A DNA stretch of 64,000 bases from Paenibacillus odorifer (lineage in GTDB: Bacteria > Bacillota > Bacilli > Paenibacillales > Paenibacillaceae), in NCBI RefSeq assembly GCF_000758725.1, contig NZ_CP009428.1, positions 1,116,001 through 1,180,000 of the forward strand. Direction: 5' to 3'. Under the pieces are notes generated by a model. It was not told where the DNA came from and did not search any database. It was given only the letters and a program-made list of their open reading frames with translations. The position numbers and the translations under genes were made by a program. The first letter of the stretch is position 1. Each line of letters begins with the position of its first letter. Below are positions 1-10,601 of the stretch, piece by piece.

Positions 1-34
1 TGCAAACTAGAAAACAACATGATAAAGTAGTGAA

Positions 35-65
35 TGACCAATTGACCGGATTAGTAAAATGGTCA
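35..65 (+). promoter_or_regulatory. Possible operator upstream of the TetR gene
   Basis: TGACCA (35-40) and TGGTCA (60-65) form an inverted repeat around ATTGACCGGAT (41-51). A near-identical ATTGACCGAAT recurs at 805-815 before the YhgE-like gene. A motif shared by both promoter regions fits autoregulation plus control of the neighbour, but neither copy is a long perfect palindrome. Confidence 0.3.
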
Positions 66-111
66 GAAGTCAGCGGGAACGATATTTTCTGGAGAAAGGA
101 AGTGTGCACAG

Positions 112-687
112 GTGGCAGTGGTGGATCGAAGACAGCAGGTGCTTCAGGCCGCAGCAAAATCTTTTTCATTATTTGGCTATAAGGCAACTACAATGGATCA
201 GGTTGCTAAGATTGCAAATGTCGGTAAGGGGACCATCTACACCTTTTTTACAAACAAAGAGCAATTGTTTGACGAGATCCTGCACGATATGATGATGGAA
301 ATGAAGACGATTGCTGAGCGGGAGATCAGGCGAGACAGACCCTTCTTTGACAACTTGCATCGTGTGCTGGATGCTCTGCTTGAGTTTCGAAGTGAGCAGG
401 AGCTATTCATAAAACTTTCCCAGGAGAATCGCGAATTCGGTACGCCGCAGGCTGGAGAAGGACTCGAGAAGATCGAGAACGTAGTTTTAGAATATTTAGA
501 ACGGGAGGTGCAACAAGCGCTCCAACAGGGAGAAATCAAACCTTGCGATCCCAAAATCGTCTCGGTAGTCATGTTCAGATTATATATTGTATTGACTGCT
601 GAACTGAATAAAACACATACTCCCTTGGACAAGGAACAGATCAAGATGTATTTTCATTTGTTTCTCGCCGAAGGATTGGCACAGTAA
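112..687 (+). CDS. TetR/AcrR-family transcriptional regulator
   Basis: A 191-residue protein with a TetR-type helix-turn-helix at about residues 8-54 (the run GTIYTFFTNKEQLFDEIL is typical of the recognition helix end) and a helical ligand-binding C-terminal part of usual length. The start is a GTG; an AGGAAGTG-like site lies about 8 bases upstream, though two further GTG codons follow closely and either could be used. The next gene encodes a YhgE/Pip-type membrane protein, and TetR genes commonly sit beside and control such genes, so local repression is inferred. The ligand is unknown. Confidence 0.9.
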   Translation: MAVVDRRQQVLQAAAKSFSLFGYKATTMDQVAKIANVGKGTIYTFFTNKEQLFDEILHDMMMEMKTIAEREIRRDRPFFDNLHRVLDALLEFRSEQELFIKLSQENREFGTPQAGEGLEKIENVVLEYLEREVQQALQQGEIKPCDPKIVSVVMFRLYIVLTAELNKTHTPLDKEQIKMYFHLFLAEGLAQ

Positions 688-770
688 GGGTTGATTCAGG
701 ACAGGGATGGCGTTCTCAGCTTCACTCGATTCGCTTTCCCTTAACAATTCTCAAGATGGATTAGGCATTG

Positions 771-795
771 AAAAAGAGCCGCGAGGCATTTTTTT
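771..795 (+). terminator. Weak intrinsic terminator after the TetR gene
   Basis: An A-run, a short GCC/GGC stem with a GCGA loop and a T-run (789-795). The GC part is only three pairs, so this is a weak candidate. Confidence 0.35.
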
Positions 796-900
796 ATACC
801 CTGAATTGACCGAATGGGGAAAACAGTCACTTAGTGTTACGTAATATTTCGCAAACAAAGCATTTTAAAGAGAGCATAAGCTCATAAGGAGAGAACCAGA

Positions 901-3255
901 ATGAAATCATTATCCGTATTTACCAAGGATCTTGGCGCAGCCCTTAGAAATCCGAAGGTGCTAATTCCAATGATTGCTATCCTATTTATTCCGGTGATGT
1001 ACAGCGGATTCTTCCTGAAGGCATTCTGGGATCCGTATGGCAAGATGAATGAGCTTCCGGTTGCTGTGGTCAACCAGGATGTCGGCGCTAATTATGAAGG
1101 CAAGCAACTACAAGCCGGTAATGATCTTATAGAAGAGTTGAAGGTAACCGACGGCTTCCAGTGGAACTTCGTTTCCCTTGAAGAAGCGGAAGCAGGAATG
1201 AAGGACAATACTTATTATATGTCGATCATTGTTCCGGAAGACTTTTCTGCTAAAGCTACTACTCTTATGGATGATGAACCACAGCCTGCAAAAATTATTT
1301 ATGAGCCAAATGAAGGTTACAACTTCTTGGCTGGTCAAATCGGTGGTACGGCTGTAGCAGAAATTAAAAATAAAGTATCTGCTAAAGTAACTGAAGCTTA
1401 TGTAGAGTCTGTATTCAATCAGATTACAGAAGTATCTGATGGATTGGGCGAAGCAGGAGATGGAGCCTCCAAGATCGCTGATGGCGCTGGTAAGCTAGAT
1501 GACGGAGCCTTGAAGCTGAAAGATAATCTACTTGTACTGACAGATGGTACAGGTAAACTTCAAAATGGTGTAGAACCCCTTACACAAGGCGTGACTGATT
1601 TGAATGCAGGTGCTACGGCGCTTAAAACAGGATCAACCACGTTGGCAAGCGGATTGCAACAACTGTCTACTGCACATACGCAGCTTCAAGACGGTGTTGC
1701 ACAGAGTGCTGCCGGCAGTAAACAACTTAGTGACGGCTTGAAACAAGCTGTAACAGGTGCAACACAGCTTCAGGCGGGAACGCAGTCTGCTGTGGATGGT
1801 ACTTCTAAACTACAAGCAGGAACACAATCTTTAGTTGATGGCAGCGCGAAGCTGGAAGCAGGCTTAACTTCTTCCGTAGATGGCAGCGCGAAACTGGAAG
1901 CAGGTTTGCAAGCTTCCGCCGCAGGCAGCACGAAGGTAACTGAGGGTGCTAAAGCGGTAGCTCAAGGATTGGAGCAATTGGCACAGGCTAGTCCTGAGCT
2001 GGCACAAAATCCAGCGGTACAGAAGCTGCTGGCAGCCAGTGCAGCTGTGGCACAAGGCAGTGAGCAACTGCAACAAAGTCAAGAGCAGCTGGCACAGGGT
2101 GCTACTGCACTCCACAGTGGGCAAGAGCAGCTGGCACAAGGTGCAACTCAATTGCACTCAGGTTCACAGCAGTTAGCTGCTGGTGTAACTCAGTTGCATG
2201 ATGGAGCACAGCAATTAAATGCTGGTAGCACACAGCTTTTGACAGGACAACAAAAACTGGCACAAGGCGCATCTGCACTTGTAACCGGTGGAGATAAGCT
2301 GAATGCAGGGATGCAACAATTTGGTGCGAAGCTTAAAGAAGCTGCAGCTGGAGGCAGCAAGCTGGCTGAAGGCGGTAAAGCGCTTGGCGATGGTACTACA
2401 AAACTGTTAAGCGGTGTAGGCGAACTAGGTTCCGGTATCAGTGCTGTAGCAGATGGTTCGAAAAAACTGGCTGATGGCGCAGGCGAGCTGAAAGATGGTA
2501 TGGATGATCTGAAATCTGGATCAACAGAACTGGCAACTAAGCTTGGCGATGCTGCTGAAAAAACAGGCAGTGTGAACAAAACAGATGCAATGATGGAAAT
2601 GTTCGCACAACCAGTGGTGGTTGAGGATCAAGTTGTGAATCATGTTCCGAACTATGGTACAGGTTTTGCTCCTTACTTCCTATCCCTTGGATTGTTTGTA
2701 GGTGCTTTGATTTCAACAATTGTTATTCCAATGCGTGATTCGGCTGTCCTTGGTGCTAGCCGTATGAACCGTTTCATTAGCCGTACGCTTACTTTCACAA
2801 TCATGAGCTTTATCCAGTCTATGCTGGCTGCTGTGGTTGTATTGTATGGACTTGGATTGGAAGTACAAAGTAAACCGCTATTCTTCGTATTTACATTCTT
2901 AACAAGTTTAGTTTACACATGGGTAGTTCAAGCGATTGTTACTTGGATGGATCAACCGGGACGTTTCGTTGTTATCGTTATTCTTATTTTCCAATTAACA
3001 ACTAGTGCCGGAACATTCCCACTTGAATTGATCCCTGATTGGATGAAATTCTTTAATCCACTGCTTCCAATGACTTACACAGTTAGTGGTCTTAAAGCAG
3101 TAATTTCTACAGGTGACTTCAGTGCAATGTGGGGAGATGTAGGTATCCTGGCAATCTTTGGTCTTGGATTCCTTGCTCTTACCTTCGCTTACTTCATGAC
3201 TCGTAGCCGTGAGAATGAAGTTGGAGTGAAAAGTGAACAAGTTTTGACTGTATAA
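901..3255 (+). CDS. YhgE/Pip-family membrane protein
   Basis: A 784-residue protein with one N-terminal membrane segment (about 18-43), a long extracytoplasmic region, and a C-terminal block of about five membrane segments from about residue 588, the usual YhgE/Pip (phage infection protein) layout. Residues about 180-550 are a degenerate heptad repeat of the form xGxxxLx, rich in Gly, Ala, Gln and Ser, which should form a long helical stalk. A strong AAGGAG site precedes the ATG. The family includes phage receptors and ABC-2-like membrane proteins; a transport role has been proposed but the substrate is not known. A TetR gene lies upstream and a strong terminator follows. Confidence 0.88.
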   Translation: MKSLSVFTKDLGAALRNPKVLIPMIAILFIPVMYSGFFLKAFWDPYGKMNELPVAVVNQDVGANYEGKQLQAGNDLIEELKVTDGFQWNFVSLEEAEAGMKDNTYYMSIIVPEDFSAKATTLMDDEPQPAKIIYEPNEGYNFLAGQIGGTAVAEIKNKVSAKVTEAYVESVFNQITEVSDGLGEAGDGASKIADGAGKLDDGALKLKDNLLVLTDGTGKLQNGVEPLTQGVTDLNAGATALKTGSTTLASGLQQLSTAHTQLQDGVAQSAAGSKQLSDGLKQAVTGATQLQAGTQSAVDGTSKLQAGTQSLVDGSAKLEAGLTSSVDGSAKLEAGLQASAAGSTKVTEGAKAVAQGLEQLAQASPELAQNPAVQKLLAASAAVAQGSEQLQQSQEQLAQGATALHSGQEQLAQGATQLHSGSQQLAAGVTQLHDGAQQLNAGSTQLLTGQQKLAQGASALVTGGDKLNAGMQQFGAKLKEAAAGGSKLAEGGKALGDGTTKLLSGVGELGSGISAVADGSKKLADGAGELKDGMDDLKSGSTELATKLGDAAEKTGSVNKTDAMMEMFAQPVVVEDQVVNHVPNYGTGFAPYFLSLGLFVGALISTIVIPMRDSAVLGASRMNRFISRTLTFTIMSFIQSMLAAVVVLYGLGLEVQSKPLFFVFTFLTSLVYTWVVQAIVTWMDQPGRFVVIVILIFQLTTSAGTFPLELIPDWMKFFNPLLPMTYTVSGLKAVISTGDFSAMWGDVGILAIFGLGFLALTFAYFMTRSRENEVGVKSEQVLTV

Positions 3256-3283
3256 ACTGATAGATTTTTTGAAAAAAAAGTAT

Positions 3284-3316
3284 AAAAAAGCGTCTCCTCC
3301 GGGAGACGCTTTTTTT
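3284..3316 (+). terminator. Intrinsic terminator after the YhgE-like gene
   Basis: AGCGTCTCC / GGGAGACGCT stem with a short loop, preceded by an A-run and followed by seven T. The A and T runs on both sides would let it act in either direction. Confidence 0.9.
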
Positions 3317-3439
3317 GATTTAAAATCATAAAAACCCTTTTTCTTGCAAACATATTAGAAGGGATGAAAAATCGTGTAACGCTTTCATTGCATATGCACT
3401 TATGCGTTATTTATGTATAATTATGCATCGTGAAGTTTT

Positions 3440-3508
3440 TTTAAACTTTTACTCGCTAAAGCTGTGATGCAAAAACAAATGTTAATCAGCATCATAAAAA
3501 AGTTTAAA
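3440..3508 (+). promoter_or_regulatory. Nested inverted repeats upstream of gltB
   Basis: TTTAAACTTTT (3440-3450) is repeated inverted at 3498-3508, and inside it TGATGC (3465-3470) is repeated inverted at 3489-3494. The element ends one base before the likely -35 box. It could be an operator for a LysR-type regulator of the GltC kind, but no regulator gene is present in the window. Confidence 0.4.
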
Positions 3509-3537
3509 TTGCGCTGATGTTACCTCGGTGATAAAAT
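3509..3537 (+). promoter_or_regulatory. Putative sigma-A promoter of gltB
   Basis: TTGCGC (3509-3514), 17-base spacer, TAAAAT (3532-3537). This would give a leader of about 90 bases. Another TATAAT (3610-3615) lies too close to the start codon to have a good -35. Confidence 0.5.
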
Positions 3538-3631
3538 AATAGCACTAATCTGGATTGAATAATTATTAAGATTTTCATGTGAAAAATTTTCCTAAGACAT
3601 TGCATACTTTATAATAGAAAGGTTGCGTTCG

Positions 3632-6600
3632 ATGAAACACACTGAACTGCCCGTAAAACAGGGCCTGTATGATCCCCAGTTCGAAAAAGATGCTTGCGGC
3701 ATGGGATTTGTAGCTCATATTAAAGGCACACCGTCTCACAATATCGTAAGTAATGCTTTGACAATGCTCTTTAATATGGAGCATCGGGGAGGCCAAGGTA
3801 GCGAACCCAACTCTGGTGACGGAGCAGGTATCATGCTTCAAATTCCGCACCGTTTCTTTGCAAGTGAAGCTCAGAAGCTAGGCTTTACTTTGCCGGAACA
3901 AGGCCATTATGGCGTGGGCATGATCTTTTTATCTCATAACGAAGAAGTTCGGGCGCAGCATGAAGCCCTCTTAAGCAATATTATTGCTGAAGAAGGTCAA
4001 ATAGTACTCGGCTATCGTGATGTACCTACCTATGATGAAATGCTTGGCAAGACAGCGAAAGCTGCTAAGCCTTTTGTGCGTCAAGTGTTTATCGGCCGCT
4101 CGGCTTCGGTCACGAATGAATTGTCTTTTGAACGTAAGCTTTATGTTATCCGCAAACGTGCGGAGCTTGCCATTCGTTACGGTGGTGTAGAAGAGGCTGA
4201 ATCCTTCTATATACCAAGCTTGTCGTGCCGTAAGATTGTATACAAGGGCATGCTGACTACAGAACAAGTCGGACAATTCTACCTGGATTTGCAGAACGAA
4301 GAGCTGGAATCAGCGATCGCGTTAGTTCACTCCCGTTTCAGCACGAACACCTTCCCAAGCTGGGAACGTGCGCATCCCTACCGTTTTATGATCCACAACG
4401 GTGAGATCAACACCTTGCGTGGTAATGTGAACTGGATGCATGCACGCCAGTCATTGTTCAAGAGCGAAGTGTTTGGTGAAGATCTGAACAAGATCAAGCC
4501 TGTTATTAACCCGGATGGATCGGACACTGCAATGTTCGATAACACCTTTGAGTTTCTCTATTTGAGCGGACGCTCCCTGCCACAGGTAGCCATGATGATG
4601 GTTCCTGAACCATGGAGCAATCATGATAGTATGGATGCTGATAAAAAAGCATTTTATGAATATCACAGTACTCTGATGGAGCCATGGGACGGGCCTGCTG
4701 CAATGGGCTTTACCGATGGGATACAAATCGGCGCTATTCTGGACCGTAACGGTCTGCGTCCTGCTCGTTATTATGTAACGAAAGACGATATGATTATTTT
4801 ATCCTCAGAAGCCGGTGTACTGGACATTCCAGCAGAGGACATCTTATATAAAGACCGCCTGAAACCTGGACGCATGCTGCTCGTGGATACGAAGGAAGGC
4901 CGCATTATCTCGGATGAGGAAGTTAAATCGGCTATCGCCTCTGAGAAGCCTTATCGCCAGTGGCTGGATGAGCATTTGATCAGTCTTGATGAGCTTCCGG
5001 ATGCGCCTGAACTGCCAAATCCTAAGCATGACAATGTACAACAGCTACAGCAGGCTTTCGGCTATACTTTTGAAGACTTGCGCAAGGTGCTTGAGCCAAT
5101 GGCATCTACTGGTGCTGAAGCTGTCGGTTCCATGGGTTATGATGCTCCACTCGCTGTATTTTCGGACCGCCCGCAACGTCTCTATAACTATTTCAAACAA
5201 ATGTTTGCTCAGGTAACGAATCCACCCATCGATGCCATTCGTGAAGAGCTGGTTACATCCACAACGACTACGATTGGACCAGAGCGTAATTTGCTTAAAC
5301 CGGAACCGGAAAGCTGCCGCCAGATCTCGCTGCAAACGCCAATTCTTTCGAACGAAGATTTTGCTAAGATTCGCCATGTTCGCCGTGCAGGCTTCAAATC
5401 GATGTCTATTCCAATTCTTTTCCCGGCTGAGCTTGGGGCAGAAGGATTACGCATCGCGCTTGAGCGCATGAACGAGGCTGCTGACCGTGTTATGGCTAAA
5501 GGGCATAACATTCTGATTCTGACTGACCGCGGTGTGGACAGTGAGAATGCTGCGATTCCAGCTCTGCTTGCGGTATCGAGTCTGCATCATCATTTGATCC
5601 GCCAAGGAACACGGACGAAAGTAAGTATTTTGCTGGAATCCGGTGAACCACGTGAAGTCCATCATTATGCGCTGCTGCTCGGTTATGGGGTGAGCGCAGT
5701 AAATCCTTATCTGGCTTTTGAAAGCTTGGATGATATGATCGGCCAAGGCTTATTGCGGGGAATCTCGCATGAAAAAGCAGTGAAGAACTATATTAAAGCT
5801 GCGACTAAGAGCGTAGTTAAGATTCTTTCCAAAATGGGAATTTCGACGATTCAATCTTACCGCGGTGCGCAGATTTTTGAAGCTGTGGGTCTGAACTCTG
5901 AGTTCGTGGATCGCTACTTTACTTGGACACCTTCCCGGATTGGCGGTATTGGCCTGGAGGAAGTGGCAACTGAGGCACTTATCCATCATAACCGTGCTTT
6001 TACAGAAAAAGACGGAAATGATAAGGTGCTTGATTCCGGTGGCGATTATCAATGGCGTAATGATGGGGAAGAGCATCTTTTCAATCCACAGACCATTCAT
6101 CTGCTTCAGCACTCTGTGCGTAGTGGGAATTATGATATGTACAAGAAATATGCTGCCCTTGTTCAAGGAGAAAGCGAGAAGCAATTGACGCTTCGTTCCT
6201 TGTTGCAATTCAAGTCAGCCTATGAACCGATTCCACTGGAAGAAGTAGAACCGGCATCGTCTATTATGAAACGGTTTAAGACGGGTGCAATGTCCTTTGG
6301 TTCCATTAGTAAGGAAGCACATGAGACACTGGCCATTGCGATGAATCGTATCGGTGGCAAGAGTAATACGGGGGAAGGCGGCGAAGATCCAGCTCGCTAT
6401 ATTCCGGATAGCAATGGTGATTCACGCCGCAGTGCGATTAAACAAGTAGCTTCCGGACGTTTTGGTGTTACCTCGAACTACCTAGTTAACGCTGATGAGA
6501 TCCAGATTAAAATGGCTCAGGGCGCTAAACCAGGGGAAGGTGGACAGCTTCCAGGACGTAAAGTTTATCCTTGGGTCGCTGAAGTACGTGGCTCAACAGC

Positions 6601-8227
6601 AGGTGTCGGTCTGATCTCACCTCCACCGCATCATGATATTTACTCAATCGAGGATTTGGCAGAGCTGATCTATGATCTGAAGAATGCAAATCCACGTGCA
6701 AACATTAATGTTAAGCTCGTATCGGAAGTTGGAGTGGGTACGATTGCTGCTGGTGTAGCCAAAGGGCGCGCTGATATTATCTTGGTTAGTGGCTATGATG
6801 GAGGTACAGGGGCATCGCCGATGAACTCCATTCGTCATGCGGGTCTTCCGTGGGAGCTTGGCTTGGCTGAAACCCATCAGACATTGATGCTCAACAATCT
6901 GCGTGACCGTGTTGTTCTAGAAACAGATGGTAAAATGTTAAGCGGCCGCGATCTGGCTGTAGCTGTATTGCTTGGGGCTGAAGAGTATGGATTTGCTACT
7001 GCTCCGCTAGTATCTGTTGGCTGTATTATGATGCGTGTCTGCCAAATGGATACTTGTCCGGTTGGTGTAGCTACCCAGAATCCGGATCTTCGTAAGAACT
7101 TTACTGGGGATCCGCAGCATGTAGTTAACTTTATGACCTTCGTGGCACAGGATCTACGTGAAATTATGGCAAGTCTCGGCTTCCGTACAATTGAAGAGAT
7201 GGTAGGCCGTACCGATTGCCTAGACGCAACTCAGGCGTCGAAGCATTGGAAGAAGAAAGGCATAGATTTGAGCAGCCTGCTGCATACACCGGAATTACCG
7301 GAAGGAAGCACACGCTTCCGCAGTAAATACCAGAATCATGGTCTGGAAGAGACACTGGATGTCTCGCAGCTGCTCGACCTGGCAGCACCTGCATTGGAAT
7401 CGGGTACGGCTGTTGAGGCATCTCTGCCGATCACGAACGTAAATCGTGCCGTCGGAACTATCCTTGGCAGCGAGCTGACCCGCAAGTATGGGGCAGCAGG
7501 TTTGCCAGATGATACGATTCGGTTTCATTTCACCGGTTCTGCTGGTCAAAGCTTGGGTGCATTCGTGCCTAAGGGGATCACACTTACGGTGGAAGGAGAT
7601 TCCAATGACTATGTAGGTAAAGGATTGTCAGGTGGTAAGATTATTATCAAGCCATCTCCGAAAGCTACCTTTGCTGCTGAGGACAATATCATTATCGGAA
7701 ATACTGCATTCTACGGTGCAACAGGTGGAGAAGCTTATATCAACGGTATCGCTGGTGAACGTTTTGCCGTCCGTAACTCCGGAGCGAAGGTTGTTGTAGA
7801 AGGCGTGGGTGACCACGGCTGTGAATACATGACTGGAGGCCGAGTGGTTGTCCTTGGTGAAACTGGCCGTAACTTTGCGGCAGGGATGTCAGGCGGTATC
7901 GCTTATGTCTACGACCCAGATAGAACCTTCATCGGCCGCTGCAATCTCGAAATGGTACTGCTCGAGAGAGTGGAAGAGTCTGAGGAGATCGAAGAGCTGC
8001 GTGAGCTGATTATCCGCCATACCGAGCTTACAGGTAGTGCGGCTGGCGCACGGGTACTGGATCAGTGGGCAGATAGCTTGCCGAACTTCGTTCGTGTCAT
8101 TCCGAAGGATTACAAACGGATGATGGAGCAAATTCGCAAGGTAGAACAAACCGGATTGACCGGAGAAGCTGCGTTGATGGCTGCATTTGAAGCGAATATG
8201 CGCGAGCTTGCCCGTGTTGGCGGCTAA
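3632..8227 (+). CDS. gltB: Glutamate synthase, large (alpha) subunit
   Basis: A 1531-residue protein that transfers the glutamine amide nitrogen to 2-oxoglutarate to make two glutamates. Cys22 in DACGMGF is the expected N-terminal nucleophile after removal of a short propeptide. A class II amidotransferase domain covers about 22-420, the central domain about 480-760, and the FMN-binding synthase domain about 840-1200. Cys1131, Cys1137 and Cys1142 form the CX5CX4C 3Fe-4S motif, and a GXGXG beta-helix domain ends the protein. ATG 3632 is chosen over an in-frame TTG at 3623 because GAAAGG lies nine bases before it. No small subunit gene (gltD) follows; a terminator does, so the beta subunit must be encoded elsewhere. 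Confidence 0.97.
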   Translation: MKHTELPVKQGLYDPQFEKDACGMGFVAHIKGTPSHNIVSNALTMLFNMEHRGGQGSEPNSGDGAGIMLQIPHRFFASEAQKLGFTLPEQGHYGVGMIFLSHNEEVRAQHEALLSNIIAEEGQIVLGYRDVPTYDEMLGKTAKAAKPFVRQVFIGRSASVTNELSFERKLYVIRKRAELAIRYGGVEEAESFYIPSLSCRKIVYKGMLTTEQVGQFYLDLQNEELESAIALVHSRFSTNTFPSWERAHPYRFMIHNGEINTLRGNVNWMHARQSLFKSEVFGEDLNKIKPVINPDGSDTAMFDNTFEFLYLSGRSLPQVAMMMVPEPWSNHDSMDADKKAFYEYHSTLMEPWDGPAAMGFTDGIQIGAILDRNGLRPARYYVTKDDMIILSSEAGVLDIPAEDILYKDRLKPGRMLLVDTKEGRIISDEEVKSAIASEKPYRQWLDEHLISLDELPDAPELPNPKHDNVQQLQQAFGYTFEDLRKVLEPMASTGAEAVGSMGYDAPLAVFSDRPQRLYNYFKQMFAQVTNPPIDAIREELVTSTTTTIGPERNLLKPEPESCRQISLQTPILSNEDFAKIRHVRRAGFKSMSIPILFPAELGAEGLRIALERMNEAADRVMAKGHNILILTDRGVDSENAAIPALLAVSSLHHHLIRQGTRTKVSILLESGEPREVHHYALLLGYGVSAVNPYLAFESLDDMIGQGLLRGISHEKAVKNYIKAATKSVVKILSKMGISTIQSYRGAQIFEAVGLNSEFVDRYFTWTPSRIGGIGLEEVATEALIHHNRAFTEKDGNDKVLDSGGDYQWRNDGEEHLFNPQTIHLLQHSVRSGNYDMYKKYAALVQGESEKQLTLRSLLQFKSAYEPIPLEEVEPASSIMKRFKTGAMSFGSISKEAHETLAIAMNRIGGKSNTGEGGEDPARYIPDSNGDSRRSAIKQVASGRFGVTSNYLVNADEIQIKMAQGAKPGEGGQLPGRKVYPWVAEVRGSTAGVGLISPPPHHDIYSIEDLAELIYDLKNANPRANINVKLVSEVGVGTIAAGVAKGRADIILVSGYDGGTGASPMNSIRHAGLPWELGLAETHQTLMLNNLRDRVVLETDGKMLSGRDLAVAVLLGAEEYGFATAPLVSVGCIMMRVCQMDTCPVGVATQNPDLRKNFTGDPQHVVNFMTFVAQDLREIMASLGFRTIEEMVGRTDCLDATQASKHWKKKGIDLSSLLHTPELPEGSTRFRSKYQNHGLEETLDVSQLLDLAAPALESGTAVEASLPITNVNRAVGTILGSELTRKYGAAGLPDDTIRFHFTGSAGQSLGAFVPKGITLTVEGDSNDYVGKGLSGGKIIIKPSPKATFAAEDNIIIGNTAFYGATGGEAYINGIAGERFAVRNSGAKVVVEGVGDHGCEYMTGGRVVVLGETGRNFAAGMSGGIAYVYDPDRTFIGRCNLEMVLLERVEESEEIEELRELIIRHTELTGSAAGARVLDQWADSLPNFVRVIPKDYKRMMEQIRKVEQTGLTGEAALMAAFEANMRELARVGG

Positions 8228-8266
8228 ACTGCTGTACCTGAATGAAATAGGAATTAAATGAATAAG

Positions 8267-8313
8267 GGAACCTGACTCTTCCTAATGCCGGAGAAGTCAG
8301 GTTCCTTTTTTTT
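8267..8313 (+). terminator. Intrinsic terminator after gltB
   Basis: GGAACCTGACT / AGTCAGGTTCC, an 11-bp perfect stem followed by eight T. Confidence 0.92.
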
Positions 8314-8398
8314 AGATGGCAGACTCGTATCCTCTAGTGATTTTCGGGAAAAAGGGTATATGTGGTAAACTAGGTTATAGATGAAAGGAAGTGAGACT

Positions 8399-9325
8399 AT
8401 GTCGAATACAGAAATATTGATGGAGCCTGTTGCCCGCCTGCAGGGAGTCACCAAAAAAATCGGCTCGAAAACGCTGGTGAGCGATTTAACGCTGGACATC
8501 CCGCCTGGACAAATCTTCGGTTTTTTGGGGCCCAACGGAGCAGGTAAGACTACTACAATACGGATGATGGTGGGGTTGATTTCCATTAGTCGTGGAGACA
8601 TCTTGATCTGTGGCCGTAGTATTAAAAACCATTTTGAAGAGGCTATCGCAAATATAGGGGCCATTGTAGAAAATCCTGAGATGTACAAGTTCCTATCCGG
8701 TTATCAGAATCTGCGCCAATATGCACGGATGGTGCCAGGGGTAACGAAGCAACGGATAGACGAGGTCGTCGAGCTAGTTGGACTAGGTCAAAGAATTCAT
8801 GACAAAGTTAAGACCTATTCACTGGGAATGCGTCAGAGGCTGGGAGTGGCTCAGGCACTGCTGCACAGACCCAAGCTGCTGATTCTAGATGAGCCAACCA
8901 ACGGCCTGGATCCACAAGGGATACGCGAGCTTAGAGACTATTTACGCCGTTTATGTCAGGAAGAAGGAACAACTGTATTCGTCTCCAGTCATTTACTTTC
9001 CGAGATGGAGCTCATGTGTGACAGCGTGGCGATTATCCAAAATGGACGACTGGTGGATGTGAAGCAGCTGAAAGGGGTAGGCAATACTGCAATGCCTCTG
9101 GGAGAAACCTTGTTCGAGGTTGATAATGCTGAAGCTGCTCTAGCCCTCATTGGACGTGGAGTATTTAAGAGTGGGGGACTTGTGCTTGAGGCAGAGCGTG
9201 AGGAGATCGCAGAATTAAATGCCAAGCTAGTGGCAGGTGGGATTAAGGTGTATAGCATCAGAGCCCTTGCCCGTACGCTGGAGGATCAATTCTTAGAGGT
9301 TACAGGAGGTGAAGGAATTGGGTGA
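8399..9325 (+). CDS. ABC transporter ATP-binding protein
   Basis: A 308-residue ATPase with Walker A GPNGAGKTT, signature SLGMRQRLG, Walker B LLILDEPTNGLDP and an H-loop in VSSHLLSEME. The start at 8399 is preferred to an in-frame ATG at 8381 because AAAGGAAGTG lies just before it. The long C-terminal extension after the ATPase core and the pairing with a six-helix ABC-2-type permease are typical of the BcrA/CcmA-like export group (bacitracin-type or NatA-like systems). The substrate cannot be told from sequence. It overlaps the next gene by eight bases, so the two are translationally coupled. Confidence 0.92.
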   Translation: MSNTEILMEPVARLQGVTKKIGSKTLVSDLTLDIPPGQIFGFLGPNGAGKTTTIRMMVGLISISRGDILICGRSIKNHFEEAIANIGAIVENPEMYKFLSGYQNLRQYARMVPGVTKQRIDEVVELVGLGQRIHDKVKTYSLGMRQRLGVAQALLHRPKLLILDEPTNGLDPQGIRELRDYLRRLCQEEGTTVFVSSHLLSEMELMCDSVAIIQNGRLVDVKQLKGVGNTAMPLGETLFEVDNAEAALALIGRGVFKSGGLVLEAEREEIAELNAKLVAGGIKVYSIRALARTLEDQFLEVTGGEGIG

Positions 9326-10106
9326 ATTTACAGCTCTCATACATAATGAGAATATCAAAATATACAGCCGTGTCCGCACATGGATTATGCTGCTTATTCT
9401 TGCAGTGATGAGCGTGCTGCTTCCTGCGCTTATTTATTTCACAAGCGAAGGCGATTCATCGCTTATGGGGCTTTGGGATAACTTTCAGATGACGGTGAGT
9501 ATTGCGTTCTTCTTGAATACAATATTTACCGTTGTAGTGGCTTCTGACTCCGTAGCGGGCGAATTTACCTGGGGAACCATCAAGCTGTTGCTGATTCGCC
9601 CGTGGAGTCGCTCCAAGATCCTGCTCTCGAAATATATTTCCATGGTGTTATTCAGTTTGCTTAGCACCGCAGTATTGATTGCTTTTGGCTTTGCTGCTTC
9701 GTTAATCTTCTCCTCATCTTCGGGAGATACGATGTCATCCATTACGGCTTGGAGCCCAGCGGAATATTCCTTCCTAGATCTCCTATGTCGTTACATTGAG
9801 CTTTTCCTGACCGCTGCTCTGGCTTTCATGGTATCTAGCGTATTCCGCGCAAGTGGACTGGCTATTGGATTATCCTTATTTATTATGTTTGCCAAGAGTA
9901 TTTTTACGGTTATTTTTAGTCCAGAACGGTTTGAATGGGCCCAATACTTGATCTTCACACATATGGATCTAAGAGGCTACCTATTGTCGGATACGGGTCC
10001 GGGGGGCTCTACACTTGGCTTCTCCATAGCTGTACTAGCGGTGTACTATATCCTATTCCTGGCCATTTCCTGGATTGTCTTCCGTAAAAGGGACGTTGCC
10101 TCATAG
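9318..10106 (+). CDS. ABC-2-type transporter permease
   Basis: About 262 residues with six predicted membrane segments, starting with RTWIMLLILAVMSVLLPALI, followed by segments at about 55-80, 100-130, 155-180, 185-205 and 235-258. The TTG start at 9318 sits eight bases after GGAGG (9305-9309); a GTG at 9309 overlaps that site and is unlikely. It is the membrane partner of the ATPase upstream. The gene ends eight bases before the convergent bactofilin gene, with no terminator between. Confidence 0.85.
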   Translation: MGEFTALIHNENIKIYSRVRTWIMLLILAVMSVLLPALIYFTSEGDSSLMGLWDNFQMTVSIAFFLNTIFTVVVASDSVAGEFTWGTIKLLLIRPWSRSKILLSKYISMVLFSLLSTAVLIAFGFAASLIFSSSSGDTMSSITAWSPAEYSFLDLLCRYIELFLTAALAFMVSSVFRASGLAIGLSLFIMFAKSIFTVIFSPERFEWAQYLIFTHMDLRGYLLSDTGPGGSTLGFSIAVLAVYYILFLAISWIVFRKRDVAS

Positions 10107-10114
10107 AAATAAGT

Positions 10115-10564
10115 CTAGCCGGCTTCGAGTGTTCCTTGTGCTTTGGAGGAGCGCTTGGCTGCCTTGTCCTTTTTCATATTACTTTTGGGCTCACCTGCTT
10201 TTTCAGAGGTGGGCTGTTCTTGCATGGCAATGGAGCCATTCAGGAGGCTGCCTTCCATAATGCTAAGTGCTCCTGCTGAAATATTACCATGTAACTCCCC
10301 GGTTCCGGTCATAATGAGTCTGCGGTCTGCGGTAACATCCCCGTATACTTTGCCGGCAATCACGATTTCCTCCGCTTTAATACTGGAGCGCACTGTTCCT
10401 TCTTCTCCTACAGTCACGACACCACTGCAAATAATCTCACCGCTAAAGGTACCCTCAATCCGCAGGTTTGTATCGCATTGCACCTTGCCCTCCAGTGTTC
10501 CTCCATGCCCTATTAAGGAATCGGTAGATTTAAAGGGGACACGCTGCTGCCGTTTGTTCCACAT
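10115..10564 (-). CDS. Bactofilin (polymer-forming cytoskeletal protein)
   Basis: A 149-residue protein with the bactofilin fold: repeated short beta-strand units such as LEGKVQCDTNLRIEGTFSG and EEIVIAGKVYGDVTADRRL across residues about 18-115, and a charged C-terminal tail rich in Lys and Glu. Bactofilins form nucleotide-free filaments that localise cell-wall enzymes. It lies 37 bases after the M23 peptidase gene on the same strand, with AGGAGG before the ATG. That pairing is a recurring one and suggests the filament positions the peptidase. Confidence 0.92.
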   Translation of the reverse strand: MWNKRQQRVPFKSTDSLIGHGGTLEGKVQCDTNLRIEGTFSGEIICSGVVTVGEEGTVRSSIKAEEIVIAGKVYGDVTADRRLIMTGTGELHGNISAGALSIMEGSLLNGSIAMQEQPTSEKAGEPKSNMKKDKAAKRSSKAQGTLEAG

Positions 10565-10601
10565 TTATAAATTCCTCCTATTATATATATTGAATGAATC
10601 C

